Part shown: one piece after another, positions 3,908-5,116 of the stretch
Layout: each line of letters starts with the position of its first letter
Position numbering within the stretch: position 1 is the stretch's first letter
NCBI GenBank assembly: GCA_025453735.1
Contig: JALOPY010000250.1
Span: 1 to 5,116 of the forward strand
DNA from: a bacterium
Lineage (GTDB): Bacteria > Zhuqueibacterota > Zhuqueibacteria > Thermofontimicrobiales > Thermofontimicrobiaceae
Length of the DNA: 5,116 nucleotides
Reading direction: 5' to 3'
Notes under the pieces: model-generated
Told to the model about the DNA's origin: nothing
Seen by the model: only the letters and a program-made list of their open reading frames with translations
Database searches by the model: none
Made by a program: the position numbers and the translations under genes

Positions 3908-5116
3908 TCACCCAATCCGTTTCTCTTTCCACCTCCCCCGCTGAAACCAGAGAAAGAATGCCAGTCCTTTTAAAAACATGGTAAAACCAATCACCCACCA
4001 GATTGCCACAACGCCGTAATTCAGCGTAATCGAAAAATGGTACGCAAGAGGAATTCTCAAAAAAGTGAGCGGAATGGAGATCAGAAACGGCGGCTTGGTA
4101 TCGCCCGCGCCAGTGAATGCGCCTTCGAGAATGATTTCAGGGGCAAGAAAAACTTCGAACATGGCTATGGCAAAAAGATATTGATAGCCCGCTTCGATCA
4201 CTGCCTGATCATCGATGAAAAAACTCAACATCGACTTGCCATAAAAAATAAAACTAATGGAGATCAGCAACAGAAAGCAACCGGCATACGCCAGGGACAA
4301 ATGCACTCCCTTTTCTGCTCGATTTTGTTTGCCTGCGCCCAAATTTTGTCCCACCACCGTGGCGACTGCGGTGGAGAATCCGAATGCAATGAAAAACGGA
4401 ACGCCCTCGATACGATGAGCAATCGAAATGGCAGCCATGGGAACAGTGCCGAAATAGGCGATGTTTTTTGATAGCACGATATAGATAATCGAAAAGATCG
4501 CGCCGAGCGCGCCAATGGGCATCCCAATCCGGAGGATTTCCAGCGAATTTTGAACAAAGGACTTAAAATTCAATCCCAATTTAATATTGACACTGGGGAG
4601 CCAGAGCAGCAACAAAACGAATACAACCGCATGAGCGATGACAGACGCGAGCGCCGCGCCAGGCATACCCATTTTGGGAAATCCCAGCCAGCCAAAGATA
4701 AAAAACGGATCGAGGATGGCGTTGAGCGCCAATCCGGAGACAATAATCACCATTGGGATGAAGGTATTTCCGACTGAGCGAAAAATATTTTCAATGGCGA
4801 TCGCCCCATAGATGAAAACCAGGCCAAGCGTCAAAATGAGCGTATATCGTTGCGCGGCGCGAGCCACGCTCTGCTCCAGTCCCAACAATTGAAACAGAAA
4901 CTGGTTCGCAGCGAAGGTGAGAGCAGCGATGAGAATCGAAAATAAAAATGTGAGCGCCAGTCCCTGTGACGCCCACATTTGAACCCGTGCGTAATTTTTT
5001 GCCCCGGCATTTCGCGCGATCAAAGCATTCAATCCTGCCGCAACGCAGCTTGCTAATGATTTTATCGTCCAGACGACAAATGCAGATGCTCCTAATGCGG
5101 CGACTGCTTCTGCGCC
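3908..5116 (-). CDS. MATE-family efflux transporter (5' end beyond right edge)
   Basis: The frame is open from the window edge to TGA at 3910-3908, giving 402 visible residues; the true start lies outside. It is an integral membrane antiporter that by family role exports drugs or other organic cations using a Na+ or H+ gradient. Numbering from the first visible residue: an N-terminal helix segment with LIARNAGAKNYA (from 32), the lobe-ending signature LNAILDPFFIFG (about 131-142) followed by GMPGAALAS, the second-lobe start IAHRIEGVPFF (about 232-242), VGQNLGAGK (255-263), GAGDTKPP (336-343), and a basic C-terminus WKEKRIG. Families are usually about 450 residues, so some 45-50 are missing. 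The NorM/DinF-like subgroup is plausible but the substrate cannot be predicted. A TTG at 5032 is in frame but internal, not the start. Its last 80 codons are duplicated at 900-1146. Confidence 0.93.
   Translation of the reverse strand, partial: GAEAVAALGASAFVVWTIKSLASCVAAGLNALIARNAGAKNYARVQMWASQGLALTFLFSILIAALTFAANQFLFQLLGLEQSVARAAQRYTLILTLGLVFIYGAIAIENIFRSVGNTFIPMVIIVSGLALNAILDPFFIFGWLGFPKMGMPGAALASVIAHAVVFVLLLLWLPSVNIKLGLNFKSFVQNSLEILRIGMPIGALGAIFSIIYIVLSKNIAYFGTVPMAAISIAHRIEGVPFFIAFGFSTAVATVVGQNLGAGKQNRAEKGVHLSLAYAGCFLLLISISFIFYGKSMLSFFIDDQAVIEAGYQYLFAIAMFEVFLAPEIILEGAFTGAGDTKPPFLISIPLTFLRIPLAYHFSITLNYGVVAIWWVIGFTMFLKGLAFFLWFQRGRWKEKRIG

Noticed and set aside
4037..4471. 144-residue plus-strand open frame
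   Set aside because: It lies wholly antisense to the well-supported MATE gene and its composition (many K, R, N, Q, H) is that of a reverse-strand shadow.
4550..4777. 75-residue plus-strand open frame
   Set aside because: It is antisense to the MATE gene and has no recognisable motif.
5030..5032. TTG codon as start of a 374-residue MATE protein
   Set aside because: The same frame continues open without a stop to the window edge and encodes typical MATE N-terminal sequence (28 more residues), so this codon is internal.

Overview
The window is bacterial, AT-rich between genes and moderate in GC within them. It has sigma70-type TTGACA-N17 promoters and ordinary Shine-Dalgarno-like sites. I cannot name the lineage. 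The many decayed gene pieces, short GC hairpins and stacked toxin-antitoxin pairs suggest an accessory, recombination-prone region of an environmental bacterium.

Layout, left to right. (1) 1-794, minus strand: the first 264 codons of a P-loop NTPase that runs off the left edge. An all-helical N-terminus and coiled coil lead into a GEYGTGKTT Walker A motif, which fits a STAND/NACHT-like signalling ATPase of the kind found in antiphage defence. It has its own promoter at 842-870 and an overlapping ATAATC/GATTAT repeat. (2) 900-1146, minus strand: the last 80 codons of a MATE transporter, detached from the rest of the gene. (3) 1147-2250: a decayed repeat, a fragment of a class II glutamine amidotransferase, then a complete parDE toxin-antitoxin operon. 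(4) 2251-3541: the same order again (repeat, hairpin, amidotransferase fragment, parDE operon), but with divergent parDE genes. (5) 3542-3907: an intergenic stretch holding the best-preserved copy of the repeat. (6) 3908-5116, minus strand: a MATE transporter gene that is complete at its 3' end and open at the right edge.

The interval between the two MATE 3' ends behaves as one mosaic island. It is bracketed by direct repeats of about 240 bp (roughly 87% identical, differing mostly at synonymous positions). Inside it, two units share near-identical promoters (8 differences in 61 bp) and amidotransferase fragments (about 90% identical), while their ParE toxins are only about 54% identical. One unit appears to have lost 183 bp by recombination at a short GGCA(C/T)TGAA homology. 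The arrangement suggests either an element that replaced the 3' end of the MATE gene on insertion or repeated recombination among paralogous loci, with the two ParDE pairs tending to stabilise the island. No integrase, transposase, CRISPR array, tRNA or rRNA is visible.
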